A stretch of DNA of 64,000 nt from Streptomyces nigrescens (lineage in GTDB: Bacteria > Actinomycetota > Actinomycetes > Streptomycetales > Streptomycetaceae), in NCBI GenBank assembly GCA_024349765.1, contig AP026073.1:2170001-2234000 (forward strand), in the 5' to 3' direction. Positions 32,978 through 41,166 of this stretch are shown piece by piece. How positions within the stretch are numbered: position 1 is the stretch's first letter; each line of letters opens with the position of its first letter. Below the pieces are notes generated by a model. The model searched no databases. It saw nothing but the letters and a program-made list of their open reading frames with translations, and was not told where the DNA came from. The translations under genes were made by a program, and so were the position numbers.

Positions 32978-34246
32978 ATGCTCACCAAGCGTCGCTGGCT
33001 GGCAGCCGGTGCTGCCCTCGCGGTCGTCGGAGGCGGCGTCGCGGTCGCCCAGACGGCCACGGCAGCGCCGACCCCGCACCGCTGTCCCACCCTCCAGGTC
33101 TCCAAGGGCTGGTACGGCGACAACCGCGCCAAGTTGCAGAAGATGATCGACGAGCGCGGCAGCTGCTCGGGAGCCGGCGGAGCGCGGCCGGTCGCGACCT
33201 TCGACTGGGACAACACCGTCGTCAAGAACGACATCTCCGACGCCACGCTGGCCTGGATGCTCCGCCACGACAAGGTGCTGCGCCCGGCCAGTTGGAAGGC
33301 CACGAACAAGTGGCTGACCGACGACGCCGCCGACGCGCTCACCAAGGCCTGCGGTACCTCCGTGCCCGCCGGCCACCCGCTGCCCACGTCGACCGACACC
33401 GACTGCACCGACGAGATACTCGACGTCTACAGCGACGAGAAGACCTCCGGCGGCAAGGAGGCGTTCGCGGGGGAGTGGAACCACCGGCGCACGGTCCCCT
33501 CGTACGTCTGGATCACCCAGCTCTTCGCCGGGCACACTCCGCAGGCCCTGACCTCGTACGCCGCCGAGGCGCGCAAGGAGAACCTCGCCGCGCCGATCGG
33601 CACGGAGCAGACGGTCGGCACGCACAAGTGGGCCGGCTACGTCCGCTACTACGACCAGCAGCGCGACCTCATCGGCACCCTCCAGAAGGCCGGCTTCGAC
33701 GTCTACATCGTCTCCGCCTCCGCCGAGCCGCTGGTCCGCGCCTGGGCCCCCGGAGTGGGCATCGACCGCGCCCACACCATCGGCATCCGCAACCTCGTCC
33801 GCGACGGCAAGCTCACCACCGGCGTGCAGGGCTGCGGCGACGTCAAGGACACCCACGGCGAGGTCCTGACGTACATGGACGGCAAGCGCTGCTGGATCAA
33901 CCAGGAGATTTTCCACGTCAAGGGCGCCAAGGCCTGGCAGCAGCAGGACCGGGCGCACCGCCCCGCCTTCTCGGCCGGTGACGCCGAGACCGACGTGACC
34001 TTCGTCGGCGACGCCACCGCCGGTCACCTGGCCATCAACCGCAACAAGACCGAGCTGATGTGCCGGGCGTACGACAACGCGGACCACCGCTGGATCGTCA
34101 ACCCGATGTTCATCGAGCCCAAGCCGCGCAAGGCCGACCCGTACCCCTGCGCGAGCGCCGGCTACACCCGGCCGGACGGCACCCTCGGCCCGATCCACCG
34201 CGCCGACGGCTCGGTGATCCCGGACCAGAAGGACACCGTGTACTGA
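32978..34246 (+). CDS. Secreted HAD-superfamily phosphatase (phosphoserine/PHOSPHO1-like)
   Basis: 422 residues with a signal peptide (about 1-29, ending ATAA). HAD motif I is FDWDNTV near residues 75-81, motif II is IVSASAEP near 245, and motif IV is SAGDAETDVTFVGDA near 330. The layout resembles phosphoserine phosphatase and the phosphoethanolamine/phosphocholine phosphatase group. It lies 112 bp behind the ethanolamine operon but beyond a terminator. An extracellular phosphatase releasing ethanolamine or choline from phosphate esters would fit, though this is only inference. The protein is longer than typical cytoplasmic SerB. Confidence 0.8.
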   Translation: MLTKRRWLAAGAALAVVGGGVAVAQTATAAPTPHRCPTLQVSKGWYGDNRAKLQKMIDERGSCSGAGGARPVATFDWDNTVVKNDISDATLAWMLRHDKVLRPASWKATNKWLTDDAADALTKACGTSVPAGHPLPTSTDTDCTDEILDVYSDEKTSGGKEAFAGEWNHRRTVPSYVWITQLFAGHTPQALTSYAAEARKENLAAPIGTEQTVGTHKWAGYVRYYDQQRDLIGTLQKAGFDVYIVSASAEPLVRAWAPGVGIDRAHTIGIRNLVRDGKLTTGVQGCGDVKDTHGEVLTYMDGKRCWINQEIFHVKGAKAWQQQDRAHRPAFSAGDAETDVTFVGDATAGHLAINRNKTELMCRAYDNADHRWIVNPMFIEPKPRKADPYPCASAGYTRPDGTLGPIHRADGSVIPDQKDTVY

Positions 34247-34267
34247 CCCGGCGGACGTCACCGCAAC

Positions 34268-34306
34268 GGGAGGGCCGCACCGCTCAGAGGAAGGTGCGGC
34301 CCTCCC
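34268..34306. terminator. Bidirectional terminator holding a stop codon in its loop
   Basis: GGGAGGGCCGCACC (34268-34281) pairs with its complement at 34293-34306, 14 bp. The convergent PLP-protein gene ends inside the 11-nt loop. Confidence 0.75.
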
Positions 34307-35504
34307 CGCGGTACGTCGGCACGGTGTCCACCACCCGGTCCCCGTCGACCAGTTGCAGCGCGTCGAACCGCTCGCACATCTCCCCGGCCTTGGCGTGCCG
34401 GAACCACACCTTGTCGCCGATCGCCAGCCCGTCCGCGGCCGCCCCCAGCAGCGGCGTCTGCACCTCGCCCGGCCCCTCCTGGGGGTCGTAGCGCAGCCCG
34501 GCCGGCAGATACGGCACCGGCAGCCGGTCCGCGCCCGCCACCCCCGACGCCGGATAGCCGCCGCCCAGCACCGTCACCACACCGGGCCCCGGCCGGCGCA
34601 CCACCGGCTGGGCGAACAGCGCCGCCGGACGCCCGCTGAACGAGCGGAAGTTGTCGAACAGCCGCGGCACGTACAGCCCGGAACCCGCCGCGACCTCGGT
34701 GACCGCCGCCTCCGCGGCCGTGTGCTGCACGCTGCCGGTCCCGCCGCCGTTGACGAACTCCAGCCGCGGCGCCACCGCCCGCACCGCCCGTACGGCCTCC
34801 CAGCGCCGCTGCGCCAGCTCCTTGCGCGCCGCCGCCTGCATCATCCGGACCGTGCGCGAGAACACCGGCTTGCCGTCGACCTCGTCGCCCACCCCCGCCA
34901 CATGCCCCTCGTACGCCATCAGCCCCACCAGCCGGAAACCGGGGCGGCGCGCCACCGTCCGGGCCAGCGCGGCCAGTTGGGACGGCTCCCGCAGCGGCGA
35001 CCGCCGGGCACCGAAGCGCACCTTCCCGCCCAGCAGCCGGTACGAGGTGTCCAGCTCCAGGCACACCCGGACCTCCTCGCCGCCGCGCCCCGCGGGCCGG
35101 GCCGCGTCGATCAGCGCCAGCTGCGCCGGATCGTCGACCATCACCGTCACCGCGGCCGCGAGCTTCGGATCCGCGGTCAGCTCGGCGAACCCCGCCCGGT
35201 CCGCCGACGGGTACGCGAGCAGGACGTCCTCGAAGCCCGAGCGCGCCAGCCACAGCGACTCGGCCAGCGTGAAGCTCATGATCCCGGCGAAGCCGTCCCG
35301 CGCCAGCACCCGCTCCAGCAGGGCCCGGCAGCGCACCGACTTGCTCGCCACCCGGATCGGCTTCCCCTTCGCGCGGCGCACCAGATCGGCCGCGTTGGCG
35401 TCGAACGCCCGCAGGTCGACGACGGCCAGCGGCGCGTCGAGATGGGCGGTTGCCCGGTCATAAGAGGCTTTGTCGCCATACGCATCGGCTGTCAGCTGGG
35501 ACAT
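34284..35504 (-). CDS. PLP-dependent alanine-racemase-fold protein (D-threonine aldolase/DSD1-like)
   Basis: 406 residues. The N-terminal TIM barrel has the lysine segment PIRVASKSVRCRALL (Schiff-base Lys near residue 52), LVGLMAYEGHVAG near 205 and EFVNGGGTGSV near 250. The C-terminal beta domain has the GDKVWFRHAKAGEMCERFD motif, whose His and Cys bind the metal in D-threonine aldolases and D-serine dehydratases. It likely acts on a beta-hydroxy D-amino acid. ATG at 35504 gives a family-length protein; much longer upstream frames are not credible. Confidence 0.85.
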   Translation of the reverse strand: MSQLTADAYGDKASYDRATAHLDAPLAVVDLRAFDANAADLVRRAKGKPIRVASKSVRCRALLERVLARDGFAGIMSFTLAESLWLARSGFEDVLLAYPSADRAGFAELTADPKLAAAVTVMVDDPAQLALIDAARPAGRGGEEVRVCLELDTSYRLLGGKVRFGARRSPLREPSQLAALARTVARRPGFRLVGLMAYEGHVAGVGDEVDGKPVFSRTVRMMQAAARKELAQRRWEAVRAVRAVAPRLEFVNGGGTGSVQHTAAEAAVTEVAAGSGLYVPRLFDNFRSFSGRPAALFAQPVVRRPGPGVVTVLGGGYPASGVAGADRLPVPYLPAGLRYDPQEGPGEVQTPLLGAAADGLAIGDKVWFRHAKAGEMCERFDALQLVDGDRVVDTVPTYRGEGRTFL

Positions 35505-35772
35505 GGCCGCAGCCTGCCAGACCGCCCCCCACCGCCAAAAGGGTGTGAGAGGCACCCCCTCGCCGGGTAAGGGGTGAGATCCCGACAGAGCGGACACGGC
35601 AGCGATCGGGGGTACCTTCAGAGCTCGGGGAGGGTTGGAGCACCGGCGGCGCCAGCCCGTAGAGTGGCCCGACACCGCCACCAGCAGGTCAGCGGCGTGT
35701 TGTCCGGATAGCAACCCCCCTGCCCCGATTGCGGATCGGGGGTCGGGGGCCACGGCGCAAGGGGGAGCGCGG

Positions 35773-37056
35773 GTGAGCACCGACGCAGATTTCGCCGATC
35801 CGCGGCACGTCCCGCCCATACCCCCGCGGCCGCCCGGGCAGCCCGCGGCGGCCGCGACACCGGAGCCGGACGACGACCCGCGCACGACCGTCCTGCGCCG
35901 CCAGTCCCCGGCCGACCCGCCCGTCCCCCCGCAGGCGCCCCCGGCGGCCCCCGCCGCCCCGCCGCGCCCCGCCACCCCGCCGCCCCCGCCCCCCGCGCAG
36001 CCACCGGCCGCCGGGGCGCCCCGGCCACCCCACCCCCCGTCGCCGCCCGCCCCCGCCGCGCCGCCGCGCCCGGCCGGGCGTCCGGCCGCGTTCCGCGACA
36101 CCGCGGCCTTCCACCTGGCCAACAGCCAGAACCTGTGGAACGGCCCCCAGGAACCCGCCGGCCCGGCGCCCACCCCGCCGCCGGGCGGCCCGTCCGCGGC
36201 CCCGCACCAGCCCTGGCCCACAACTCCCCGCCCACCACGGGGAGTTGTCCCCGGCCCGGCACCCACCCGCCGGTTCCCCGCCGGCCGCCGCCCCGCCGGC
36301 CGGGTGCTCGCCGCCGCGGCCTGCCTCGTCCTGGGCATCGGCCTGCTCGGCGGCGCCGCGGCCGGCAGCTGGCTCACCGACGACCCCCAGGACGCCCCGC
36401 CCACCGCCCAGGCCACCTTCGCCAAGGGCCGCGACGCCTGGCGCAACACCCCGGTCGACACCCTCTTCCCCCGCACCGTCGAGGGCCTGGGCGTCGGCCC
36501 CGGCGGCGCCGACCGGACCTGGACCCGGATCGCGGTCGCCCCCGACAGCGACTGCACCGGCGCCTACGACCCCAAGCTCGCCCAGGCCCTCGCCCGGGCC
36601 GGCTGCGTCCGCCTGCTGCGTGCCACCTACCTCGACGCCACCCGCTCCAGCGTCATCACCGTCGGCGCCCAGACCACCCGGACCGACCCGGCCGGCATGC
36701 TCGCCCTCAACACCGGCTTCAGCACCAAGAGCCTGGCCGACCGCACCGACCTGATGCCGGTGCCGTACGCCCCCAAGGGCACCCCCGCCGAGGGCTTCGG
36801 GCGCCCCCAGCGGGCCAGCTGGACCGTCCGGGTGCTCACCGACGTCCCGGTGATCGTCTACGCGGTCTCCGGCTTCGCCGACGGCCGCGCCGTCACCGAG
36901 CCGCAGCCCGCCGAGGCCGCGGTCCGCCCCGGCACCACCACCGCCCCCGCCGAATCCGGGCTCGGCCACGACGCCAAGGACCTCGCCGACCGCATCGAGA
37001 ACGACTTCCGCACGGCAGCCGGCACCCCCACCCAGCCCAGGGAGGACGCGCCATGA
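35773..37056 (+). CDS. Proline-rich single-pass membrane protein paired with mycosin
   Basis: 427 residues from a GTG with GGGGGAGC upstream. Residues 1-170 are a cytoplasmic, extremely Pro/Ala-rich disordered arm. One transmembrane helix follows (VLAAAACLVLGIGLLGGAAAG, near 177-197), then an exported domain of about 220 residues with two cysteines (DSDCTGAY and AGCVRLLRATY). No named family. The stop overlaps the mycosin ATG, so the two products are made together and probably interact, perhaps as regulator or substrate of the protease. Confidence 0.75.
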   Translation: MSTDADFADPRHVPPIPPRPPGQPAAAATPEPDDDPRTTVLRRQSPADPPVPPQAPPAAPAAPPRPATPPPPPPAQPPAAGAPRPPHPPSPPAPAAPPRPAGRPAAFRDTAAFHLANSQNLWNGPQEPAGPAPTPPPGGPSAAPHQPWPTTPRPPRGVVPGPAPTRRFPAGRRPAGRVLAAAACLVLGIGLLGGAAAGSWLTDDPQDAPPTAQATFAKGRDAWRNTPVDTLFPRTVEGLGVGPGGADRTWTRIAVAPDSDCTGAYDPKLAQALARAGCVRLLRATYLDATRSSVITVGAQTTRTDPAGMLALNTGFSTKSLADRTDLMPVPYAPKGTPAEGFGRPQRASWTVRVLTDVPVIVYAVSGFADGRAVTEPQPAEAAVRPGTTTAPAESGLGHDAKDLADRIENDFRTAAGTPTQPREDAP

Positions 37057-38228
37057 CGCAGACCCCGCTGCGCGCGGCCGCCCTCACCCTGGCCTCCGCC
37101 GCGCTCACCGTCCTGCCCGCCGTACCCGCCCGGGCCGACGCCATCCGCGCCCAGGAGTGGGGCCTGCAGGCCGTCCACGCCCAGCAGGCCTGGCGCACCA
37201 CCAAGGGCGAGGGCGTCACCGTCGCCGTCCTGGACACCGGCGTCGACGCCAACCACCCCGACCTCAAGGGCCAGGTCCTGCCCGAGAAGGACCTGGTCGG
37301 CTTCGGCGCCGGCCCGGGCGACGCGGCCTGGGCCCGGCACGGCACCGGCATGGCCAGCGTCATCGCGGGCCACGGCCACGGCGCCGGCCGCCAGGACGGC
37401 GTGCTGGGCATCGCCCCGGCCGCCAAGATCCTCCCCGTCCGGGTGATCCTGGAGGACAACGACCCGCAGCGCGAACGCGCCCGCACGGAGAAGGCCGGCG
37501 CGCTCGCCGACGGCATCCGCTGGGCCGCCGACCACGGCGCCGACGTCATCAGCATGTCCCTGGGTGACGACAGCGAGTCCGCCCACCCCGAGCCGCGCGA
37601 GGACGCCGCCATCCAGTACGCCCTCGGCAAGGGCATCTCCGTCGTCGCCTCCGCGGGCAACGGCGGCGACAAGGGCAACCACGTCTCCTACCCCGCCGCG
37701 TACCCGGGCGTCATCGCCACCACCGCCGTCACCCGCCAGGGCGACCGCGCCCACTTCTCCACCCGCCACTGGTACGCCACGGTCAGCGCCCCCGGCGACG
37801 ACATCCTCATGGCCGGCAACAACGACGGCTACCTCTCCGGCTGGGGCACCAGCCCCGCCGCGGCCTTCACCTCCGGCGCCATCGCCCTGATCCGTTCCGC
37901 GCATCCCGGCCTGAGCCCCGCCCAGATCCGCCGCCTGCTCACGTCGACCGCGCAGGACACGCCCCAGGGCGGCCGCGACGACGACTACGGCGCGGGCCTG
38001 ATCGACCCCGCCGCCGCCCTCAGAGCCGCGGACGGCCTCCGGGCCACCCCCCAGAAGCCGTCCCCCGCCGCCTACGGCCACCAGTACTTCGGCCCCGGCC
38101 CCACCACACCCGCCCCCGAGGACACCCCGACCAACTGGCTCCCATGGACCACCGGTGCCGCGGGAGCGGCCCTCGTGGCAGCGGCCACCCTCCTCTGGCG
38201 AACCCGCCCCAGCCCCCACCGTCCTTAA
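37053..38228 (+). CDS. Membrane-anchored subtilisin-like serine protease (mycosin type)
   Basis: 391 residues: signal peptide 1-29 (ending ARADA), S8 catalytic domain and a C-terminal transmembrane helix near 365-382 with a short basic tail, the plan of mycosins. The triad is Asp61 (VLDTGVDANHPDL), His96 (ARHGTGMASVIAG) and Ser267 (GTSPAAAFTSG), with oxyanion Asn203 (ASAGNGG). Mycosins normally serve type VII (ESX) secretion, but no EccB/C/D or WXG100 gene is present here. ATGA overlap with the upstream membrane-protein gene; AGGGAGG ribosome site. Confidence 0.9.
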   Translation: MTQTPLRAAALTLASAALTVLPAVPARADAIRAQEWGLQAVHAQQAWRTTKGEGVTVAVLDTGVDANHPDLKGQVLPEKDLVGFGAGPGDAAWARHGTGMASVIAGHGHGAGRQDGVLGIAPAAKILPVRVILEDNDPQRERARTEKAGALADGIRWAADHGADVISMSLGDDSESAHPEPREDAAIQYALGKGISVVASAGNGGDKGNHVSYPAAYPGVIATTAVTRQGDRAHFSTRHWYATVSAPGDDILMAGNNDGYLSGWGTSPAAAFTSGAIALIRSAHPGLSPAQIRRLLTSTAQDTPQGGRDDDYGAGLIDPAAALRAADGLRATPQKPSPAAYGHQYFGPGPTTPAPEDTPTNWLPWTTGAAGAALVAAATLLWRTRPSPHRP

Positions 38229-38252
38229 CGTCCCCTCCCACGGGAGGGGACG
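38229..38252 (+). terminator. Terminator directly after mycosin
   Basis: CGTCCCCTCC-CACG-GGAGGGGACG, a perfect 10-bp stem starting at the base after the stop codon. Confidence 0.75.
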
Positions 38253-38318
38253 GGCCGGAGGGGCCGGTTGTGGGGACGTAAAGCGTCAGCAGTCCCCACA
38301 ACCGGCCCCGGAGGCCCG
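38251..38318. repeat. Long hairpin between mycosin and the tandem repeats
   Basis: GGGGCCGGTTGTGGGG (38260-38275) is exactly complementary to 38294-38309, with an 18-nt loop. The stem extends outward through CGGGCC/GGCCCG (38251-38256 with 38313-38318) after a small mismatch. Together with the preceding terminator it makes two strong stems in 90 bp, more than a simple terminator needs. Confidence 0.65.
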
Positions 38319-38386
38319 TCACCGCACCCAAAAACAACCCAGCCCGCCGCAGGCGCCACGGCGAGAACCCCTACGGCGCCGCAGAC

Positions 38387-38618
38387 GGGTACGTGCGAGG
38401 CGCCGCAAAGCGCGCAACGGCGGCCAAGCCCCACGGCGGGAAAGCCAGGTACGTACGCGGCACCGCAAAGCGCAACGGCGAGAAGCCCCACGGCGGGACA
38501 GCCAGGTACGTGCGCGGCACGCAAAGCGCAACGGCGAGCAAGCCCCACGGCGGGAAAGCCAGGTACGTGCGCGGCACCGCAAAGCGCAACGGCGAGAAAC
38601 CACCACGACGGGCCAGCC
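38387..38618. repeat. Tandem repeat of a 57-58-bp unit, four copies
   Basis: Copies at about 38387-38446 (60 bp, diverged), 38447-38503 (57), 38504-38560 (57) and 38561-38618 (58); a partial, decayed copy precedes them from about 38351. Each unit begins AGGTACGTGCGCGGCA, contains CAAAGCGCAACGGCGAG and ends CACGGCGGGAAAGCC. Copies differ at a handful of positions. No unique spacers separate them, so this is not CRISPR. With the two hairpins before it, it fills the 426-bp gap from 38229 to 38654; no gene is supported there. Confidence 0.85.
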
Positions 38619-38654
38619 GAAAACGTCCGCCGAGGCCCCGATACGCTCGGGCAC

Positions 38655-39386
38655 GTGCAGAAGAACATTCCCGACTCGCCCTTCTCCGACGACGACGGGT
38701 CCGCCGATCCCGCCCTCGCCGCGGCCCTGGCGGCCTACGGCGCCGACCGGTCCGCCGAGCCCGCGCTGCTGGCCGCCCTGGCCGGCGCCCGCCTCCTCGT
38801 GCCGGTCGTCGCGATCCTCGGTGAGGTCGAGACGGGACCCGACGGGCTGCGGCACGAGAAGACCAGCGACATGGCCGTGCCCACCCTCCAGGCCCCGGAC
38901 GGCCGCCGTGCCCTCCCCGCCTTCACCGGCAAGGAGACCCTGCACCGCTGGCGCCCGGACGCCCGGCCGGTGGCCGTACCGCTCCAGCAGGCGCTGCTGG
39001 CCGCCTCCCACGAGAAGGCCGACACCGTCGTGATCGACCTGGCCGGCCCGGTCACCTACCAGCTCACCGGCCCCGCGCTGCGCGCCCTCGCCGAGGGCCG
39101 GACGACCGCCGACCCGCTCGCCGACCCGGCCGTCACCGAGGCCCTGCGCGCCCTCCTCGCCGCCGAGCCGGCCGTCCTCGCCGCCCGCCTCGCACCGTCC
39201 CGGGAGACCGACGGGACCCTCGCCCTGGGCCTGGCCGCCGACGCCCCCACCGCCGAGGTCGCCCAGCGGCTGGCGCAGGCGCTGGCCTCCGACGAGGTCC
39301 TGCGCGCCCGGCTCGTACGGGGCCTGGACCTGGCGCTCCTGCCGCCCGGTGCGGCGACCACCGGGGAACCGCTCTACCAGCGCTGA
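38655..39386 (+). CDS. SseB-like protein
   Basis: 243 residues from a GTG. TACGCT (38642-38647) ends 7 bp before the GTG and no ribosome site is present, so the mRNA is probably leaderless. The central part has the SseB fold features: ARLLVPVVAILGE near residue 46, VPTLQAPDGRRALPAFTGKETL near 75 and VVIDLAGPVTYQLTG near 122. SseB-domain proteins are common in Streptomyces; their role is not established. The gene follows the tandem repeat tract, so its promoter may lie at the edge of the last repeat. Confidence 0.82.
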   Translation: MQKNIPDSPFSDDDGSADPALAAALAAYGADRSAEPALLAALAGARLLVPVVAILGEVETGPDGLRHEKTSDMAVPTLQAPDGRRALPAFTGKETLHRWRPDARPVAVPLQQALLAASHEKADTVVIDLAGPVTYQLTGPALRALAEGRTTADPLADPAVTEALRALLAAEPAVLAARLAPSRETDGTLALGLAADAPTAEVAQRLAQALASDEVLRARLVRGLDLALLPPGAATTGEPLYQR

Positions 39387-39500
39387 CGGGCTCCGTCCCG
39401 GTCCCGTGCCACGGCGGTCCGGGTGATCGCCGACGGGCGGGTTCGCCTCCCGGGCCGCACAATGCGAGGAGAGCTCAAGATCCACGCGAGGAGGGCCCAC

Positions 39501-40271
39501 ATGGAGAAAACGGAGACCCCTTCGGTCGTGACCCGCACCGTCGTGTCCGAATTCCTCGGCACGCTGCTCCTGGTGTTCTTCGCCGTCGGCTCGGCGGTGC
39601 TGGCCGGCGAGTACATCGGCACCTTCGGCATCGCCCTGGCCTTCGGCTTCACCATGGTGGCCCTGGCCTACGCGCTCGGCCCGATCTCGGGCAGCCACGT
39701 CAACCCCGCGGTGACCCTGGGCATGCTGCTGTCCCGCCGCATCACCCTCCGTACGGCCGTCGAGTACTGGATCGCCCAGATCCTCGGCGCCGTCGTGGGG
39801 GCCGCGCTGCTCTTCCTGGTCGCCAAACAGGTCCCGGGCCTGCAGACCCACGGGGCCTTCGGCACGAACGGCTGGGGCGACCGTTCGGCGGTGCACCTCA
39901 ACCTCGGCGGTGCCTTCGTCGCCGAGATAGTGATGACCTTCCTGTTCGTCTTCGTGGTGCTGGCGGTCACCCACCGGGTCGCCGTGATCGGCTTCGACGG
40001 CCTGCCGATCGGTCTGGCACTGGCCACCGTCCACCTCATCGGCATCCCGCTGGACGGCACCTCCGTGAACCCGGCCCGCTCCATCGGCCCGGCGCTGTTC
40101 GCGGGCGGCGCCGCCATCACCCAGCTGTGGCTCTTCATCGTCGCGCCCCTGATCGGCGGTGCGATCGCCGCGGTGGTCCACCAGGTCACCCACCCGCCGC
40201 AGGAACCGGTGCTCGTCGCCGACCAGGTCTCGCCCCGCGAGCCCACCGCTGGCCCCGGCGAACGGGTCTGA
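39501..40271 (+). CDS. aqpZ: Aquaporin Z-type MIP channel
   Basis: 256 residues; ATG with GAGGAGGG upstream. Six membrane helices and the two NPA half-helix motifs, HVNPAVTLG near residue 72 and SVNPARSIGPA near 192. The second-half Arg follows NPA as in water channels, and the loop composition suggests water rather than glycerol selectivity. It would aid osmotic adjustment, as does the betaine importer earlier in the window. A bidirectional terminator separates it from the DUF1844 gene. Confidence 0.93.
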   Translation: MEKTETPSVVTRTVVSEFLGTLLLVFFAVGSAVLAGEYIGTFGIALAFGFTMVALAYALGPISGSHVNPAVTLGMLLSRRITLRTAVEYWIAQILGAVVGAALLFLVAKQVPGLQTHGAFGTNGWGDRSAVHLNLGGAFVAEIVMTFLFVFVVLAVTHRVAVIGFDGLPIGLALATVHLIGIPLDGTSVNPARSIGPALFAGGAAITQLWLFIVAPLIGGAIAAVVHQVTHPPQEPVLVADQVSPREPTAGPGERV

Positions 40272-40305
40272 CCTCGGAGGGCCCGGCGAACCGGCCCACC
40301 GAACA

Positions 40306-40340
40306 CGACGAGCCCCGGCCGCACCGGCCGGGGCTCGTCG
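40306..40340. terminator. Bidirectional terminator between aquaporin and DUF1844 genes
   Basis: Perfect 15-bp stem (40306-40320 with 40326-40340) and 5-nt loop between convergent genes. Confidence 0.85.
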
Positions 40341-40365
40341 CGTCGCGCGAAGGGGCGCGGACTAG

Positions 40366-40764
40366 CTAGCCGTAGACCGGCCCGGTGAACTTCTCGCCGG
40401 GGCCCTGACCCGGCTCGTCCGGGACGACCGAGGCCTCGCGGAAGGCCAGCTGCAGCGACTTCAGGCCGTCCCGCAGCGGTGCCGCGTGGTACGAGCCGAT
40501 CTCGGTGGCGCTGGCGGTGACCAGGCCGGCCAGCGCCTGGATGAGCTTGCGCGCCTCGTCGAGGTCCTTGTGCGTCTCGCCGCCCTCGGCGAGCCCCAGG
40601 TTGACCGCCGCCGAGCTCATCAGATGCACCGCGACGGTGGTGATCACCTCGACCGCCGGGACGTCCGCGATGTCCCGGGTCATGGCATCGAAGTCGGGGC
40701 TCGCCGCGTGCGGGGCGCCGGACGGCTCGGGGGCGTCGGACGGCTGCGGGGTCTGGTCGCTCAT
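40366..40764 (-). CDS. DUF1844 domain protein
   Basis: 132 residues. An Ala/Pro/Asp-rich N-terminus is followed by the DUF1844 core: VPAVEVITTVAVHLMSSAAVNLGL near residue 35 and DLDEARKLIQALAGLV near 67. These small helical proteins are widely conserved next to infC in actinobacteria and have no known function. The gene is divergent from infC, with about 400 bp between the start codons, most of which is the infC leader. Confidence 0.88.
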   Translation of the reverse strand: MSDQTPQPSDAPEPSGAPHAASPDFDAMTRDIADVPAVEVITTVAVHLMSSAAVNLGLAEGGETHKDLDEARKLIQALAGLVTASATEIGSYHAAPLRDGLKSLQLAFREASVVPDEPGQGPGEKFTGPVYG

Positions 40765-40892
40765 GTCTTAAGGGCTTCTTCCTGAGGAGGGGTCGGCTCC
40801 AGCCTATGGCCCCCCTCCTCGGGCCCGGCGCCCGGGAGTGTCGCCCTTGACGGGCGGCGCCCGCGCGGCGGCGTACGAGTGGGGGCCGGGGC

Positions 40893-41166
40893 TTGACTCG
40901 TGTACTCTGGTGTTCCGACCGGCCGGACACGCATGTGACCGGCCCACAAGTGGAGGCTCCGTTCTCCCACCCGGCCGACCTCAGGTTGGCGGGTCAACGG
41001 TCCGGCTGCGCCCCGCGGAGACTTCGCGGCGGTGCTCCAGATCTATGTGGAGCCCCGCCTGTGTCCCGTCCGGGGCATTTTTCATGTACCGGCGCGGTTG
41101 GTCACACCGAACAGACGTTACGCGGCAGTCCGCCAGGCCGTCGCGTGGTGCTACCGAGGAGGATCC
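40893..41166 (+). promoter_or_regulatory. infC promoter region and long leader with U-run hairpin
   Basis: The 402-bp gap 40765-41166 holds a promoter-like TTGACT (40893-40898) and TACTCT (40903-40908), too close to be one pair, then about 250 nt without a gene. GCCCCG (41052-41057) pairs with CGGGGC (41071-41076), followed by ATTTTTC, one of the few U-runs in this GC-rich window and well before the start codon. It looks like a transcription attenuator of the infC-rpmI-rplT operon. Confidence 0.6.

Noticed and set aside
35635-35772. N-terminal extension of the proline-rich membrane protein
   Set aside because: No ribosome site before the earlier ATG, and composition differs; GTG at 35773 has GGGGGAGC.
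38387-38618. CRISPR array
   Set aside because: Units abut directly without spacers and no cas gene is present.
38225-38668. Minus-strand frame of 147 codons across the tandem repeats
   Set aside because: Frame is open only because the unit is 57 bp; no ribosome site, repeated peptide without a known fold.
40893-40908. TTGACT and TACTCT as the infC promoter pair
   Set aside because: Only 4 bp separate them, so they cannot be the -35 and -10 of one promoter.
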